A stretch of DNA of 7,916 nucleotides from Verrucomicrobia bacterium UBA3214. GTDB taxonomy: Bacteria > Verrucomicrobiota > Kiritimatiellia > RFP12 > UBA1067. Every line of letters begins with the position of its first letter. Position 1 is the first letter of the stretch. Positions 6,518 through 7,916 of the stretch are shown here, piece after piece. A program made the translations under genes and the position numbers. The notes under the pieces are model-generated. The model was not told the DNA's origin and made no database searches. It saw only the letters and a program-made list of their open reading frames with translations. The stretch is from positions 363 through 8,278 of the forward strand of contig DEWI01000055.1 of NCBI GenBank assembly GCA_002363575.1, read 5' to 3'.

Positions 6518-7120
6518 CTACATTCTGCCCGAGAGCGCGTCGATGAGGTCGCAGAGGCGCTTGAAGCAGACGTCGAGTTCGTCGTTGGTGACGCGGTACA
6601 TATACTCGCCGGCGCGCGCGATTTCGCCTTCGGCGTTGGACATGCGGCGCTCGATGGTGGCGGCGGAATCGGTGCCGCGGCGCACGAGGCGCTCGCGGAG
6701 TTCCTCGAGAGACGGCGGCGAAACGAAGATATCGACGTAGCCGATCTTCAGAGGATCGTTGTTGGGGAGCGCGCGCACGTAATCGCGGACTTTCGCTGCG
6801 CCCTGCACGTCGATATCGAGGATCATCGAGCTGCCTTCCGCGAGGACTTCCTCGATAGGCGCTTTCAGGGTGCCGTAGTAGTTGTCGTGGACTTTGGCGT
6901 ATTCGAGGAAGGCGTTTTGCGCCAGCAGCTCCTCGAAGCGCTCCTTGGCGAGGAAGTGGTAGTCGATGCCGTCCTCCTCGTCGCCGCGCGGCGCGCGCGT
7001 CGTGCAGGATATGGAATAGACGATGTCGTGATACTCCTGGAGGAGGAGGTCTATCAACGTCGATTTTCCGCACCCCGAGGGTGCGGAAAGGACGATGAAG
7101 AGCGGTTTCGTCTTCTTCAT
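6518..7120 (-). CDS. gmk: Guanylate kinase
   Basis: Cytosolic enzyme that phosphorylates GMP (and dGMP) to GDP with ATP, essential for GTP and dGTP supply. The product is 200 residues, about the usual length for bacterial Gmk. The P-loop is SAPSGCGKST (residues 12-21). The GMP-binding part follows: SCTTRAPRGDEEDGIDYHF (38-56), FLEYAKVHDNYYGT (71-84) and the hallmark LDIDVQGA (101-108). The lid and C-terminal part has IFVSPPSLEELRERLVRRGT (131-150), then IERRMSNAEGE, and the near-canonical YRVTNDELD. No key motif is missing. The ATG sits inside an ATGA overlap with the upstream symporter and has no good Shine-Dalgarno of its own, so translation probably depends on reinitiation. Pairing gmk with a symporter rather than yicC or rpoZ is unusual. 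The restriction-modification genes begin 28 bases after its TAG stop. Confidence 0.97.
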   Translation of the reverse strand: MKKTKPLFIVLSAPSGCGKSTLIDLLLQEYHDIVYSISCTTRAPRGDEEDGIDYHFLAKERFEELLAQNAFLEYAKVHDNYYGTLKAPIEEVLAEGSSMILDIDVQGAAKVRDYVRALPNNDPLKIGYVDIFVSPPSLEELRERLVRRGTDSAATIERRMSNAEGEIARAGEYMYRVTNDELDVCFKRLCDLIDALSGRM

Positions 7121-7916
7121 TTGTTTTTCAGGGTCTTGAGCGTCAGGCCGGAAAGATCGCGGCCCTTCTCGGGGATTATGCAGGAAGCGACGAACGCGAC
7201 GGCCACGCAGACGACAAGGCCGATTCCGCCCAGCAGGAAGGGATGGAACTTGAGTCCGAAGACGTCGCAGCCGAGAATCTCGCAGCTGAAGCACACGAAA
7301 TAGTTCGCGGCGAGGCCGAGGACGGCCGCTATGCCCTTGATGCGCGGCATGAAGACGCCCATGAAGAAGAGGCCTGTCAAGCCCGCCGTGAGCATTGCGA
7401 TATACTTGTTGAAGTTGTCGAAGAGCGCCGAGGACTCCATGCGCGCGAGCGTAAGCGCGGCCATGATGCCGATTATGCCCACGACGTACGTGCAAACCTG
7501 CCCGCAGCGGATTTGCGTCTTGCCGGGGATGCCGGGCTTGAAGCGCTTGATGAAGTCCGTGACGACGGCGGTAGAGGCGGAAGAGAGGTTCGCGGAGAGC
7601 GTAGAGATCGTCGCGGCGAAAACGGCGGCGATGACGAGGCCGGCGAGCCACGGCGGCATTTCGGTCGCCATGAACGTCGGGAGGATGGAGTCGCCCTTGG
7701 GCATGGTGATATCCATCGCCTCCGGGTGGGTGTGGTAGAACGTGAAGAGCGCCATGCCGATGCCGTAAAAGACGATCTGCGCGAACACGCTCATGCAGCC
7801 GTTGAACCAGAGCGAGCGCTTGGTGGCGTTTTCATCCGGAGTCGCGATATAGCGCTGTATCACGCACTGGTCGGAGGTGTAGGAGGAGAGATTGGAGATG
7901 AGGCCCTGCACGGCGA
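7117..7916 (-). CDS. Sodium:solute symporter (SSS family), N-terminally incomplete
   Basis: C-terminal part of an inner-membrane transporter of the SSS (SGLT/PutP-like) family, which couples Na+ entry to uptake of a small solute. The reading frame is open to the window edge, so the start lies outside; about 265 residues are visible. The visible start carries the family pattern SSYTSDQCVIQRY, similar to the loop before a core helix in SSS proteins. Further on, PPWLAGLVIAAVFAA followed by TISTLSANLSSAST matches the conserved helix whose Ser/Thr residues help form the second sodium site. At least six hydrophobic segments are visible (roughly residues 41-59, 86-111, 141-157, 168-188, 193-213 and 224-246 from position 7911). 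The C-terminus is short and charged (LKTLKNK). The substrate cannot be told from the sequence; sugars, acidic sugars and amino acids are all carried by relatives. Its TGA stop overlaps the gmk start (ATGA), which implies translational coupling. Confidence 0.9.
   Translation of the reverse strand, partial: AVQGLISNLSSYTSDQCVIQRYIATPDENATKRSLWFNGCMSVFAQIVFYGIGMALFTFYHTHPEAMDITMPKGDSILPTFMATEMPPWLAGLVIAAVFAATISTLSANLSSASTAVVTDFIKRFKPGIPGKTQIRCGQVCTYVVGIIGIMAALTLARMESSALFDNFNKYIAMLTAGLTGLFFMGVFMPRIKGIAAVLGLAANYFVCFSCEILGCDVFGLKFHPFLLGGIGLVVCVAVAFVASCIIPEKGRDLSGLTLKTLKNK

Noticed and set aside
7121..7651. An extended frame upstream of gmk
   Set aside because: It lies in another frame over the symporter; the conserved Gmk sequence starts at ATG 7120.
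1..7916. tRNA, rRNA, CRISPR array, insertion sequence or attachment site
   Set aside because: No repeat-spacer pattern, transposase-like frame, terminal inverted repeats or cloverleaf could be seen; nearly all bases are covered by the six genes.

Overview
The window is a GC-rich bacterial segment in which all six protein-coding genes lie on the minus strand, so transcription runs from position 7916 down to 81. The gene set is a housekeeping guanylate kinase beside an SSS-family symporter, followed by a secreted VIT/VWA/DUF2135 protein and a secreted prenyltransferase/squalene-oxidase-repeat (toroid) protein. Together with the high GC, this suggests a member of the PVC group (Planctomycetota, Verrucomicrobiota, Kiritimatiellota, Lentisphaerota). 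That assignment is inference from gene types; no rRNA or marker beyond gmk is present.

Layout in order of transcription: (1) 7916-7117, the C-terminal part of a sodium:solute symporter, cut by the window edge; (2) 7120-6518, gmk, overlapping the symporter by an ATGA junction; (3) 6489-5395, a Type II restriction endonuclease resembling the AccI family; (4) 5398-3791, its N6-adenine DNA methyltransferase, overlapping the endonuclease by a GTGA junction; (5) 3730-1199, a large secreted or envelope protein with VIT, VWA-like, helical-repeat and DUF2135 regions; (6) 1160-81, a secreted alpha/alpha-toroid repeat protein of unknown function. Gaps are -4, 28, -4, 60 and 38 bases. I see no convincing promoter or terminator between genes, so one long transcript from an upstream promoter is possible. 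Bases 1-80 hold only a short GC hairpin.

The restriction-modification pair is the clear accessory element. Its sampled stretches are much less GC-rich than the flanking genes, and it sits immediately behind gmk. The predicted AccI-type target GTMKAC occurs only once in the whole window by eye, inside the endonuclease gene, where about seven would be expected from base composition. No controller (C) gene is present. The endonuclease comes first in the operon with poorly spaced ribosome-binding signals, which may be how its synthesis is held down relative to the methyltransferase. Genes 5 and 6 look like a co-transcribed pair of exported proteins; their joint job is not known to me.
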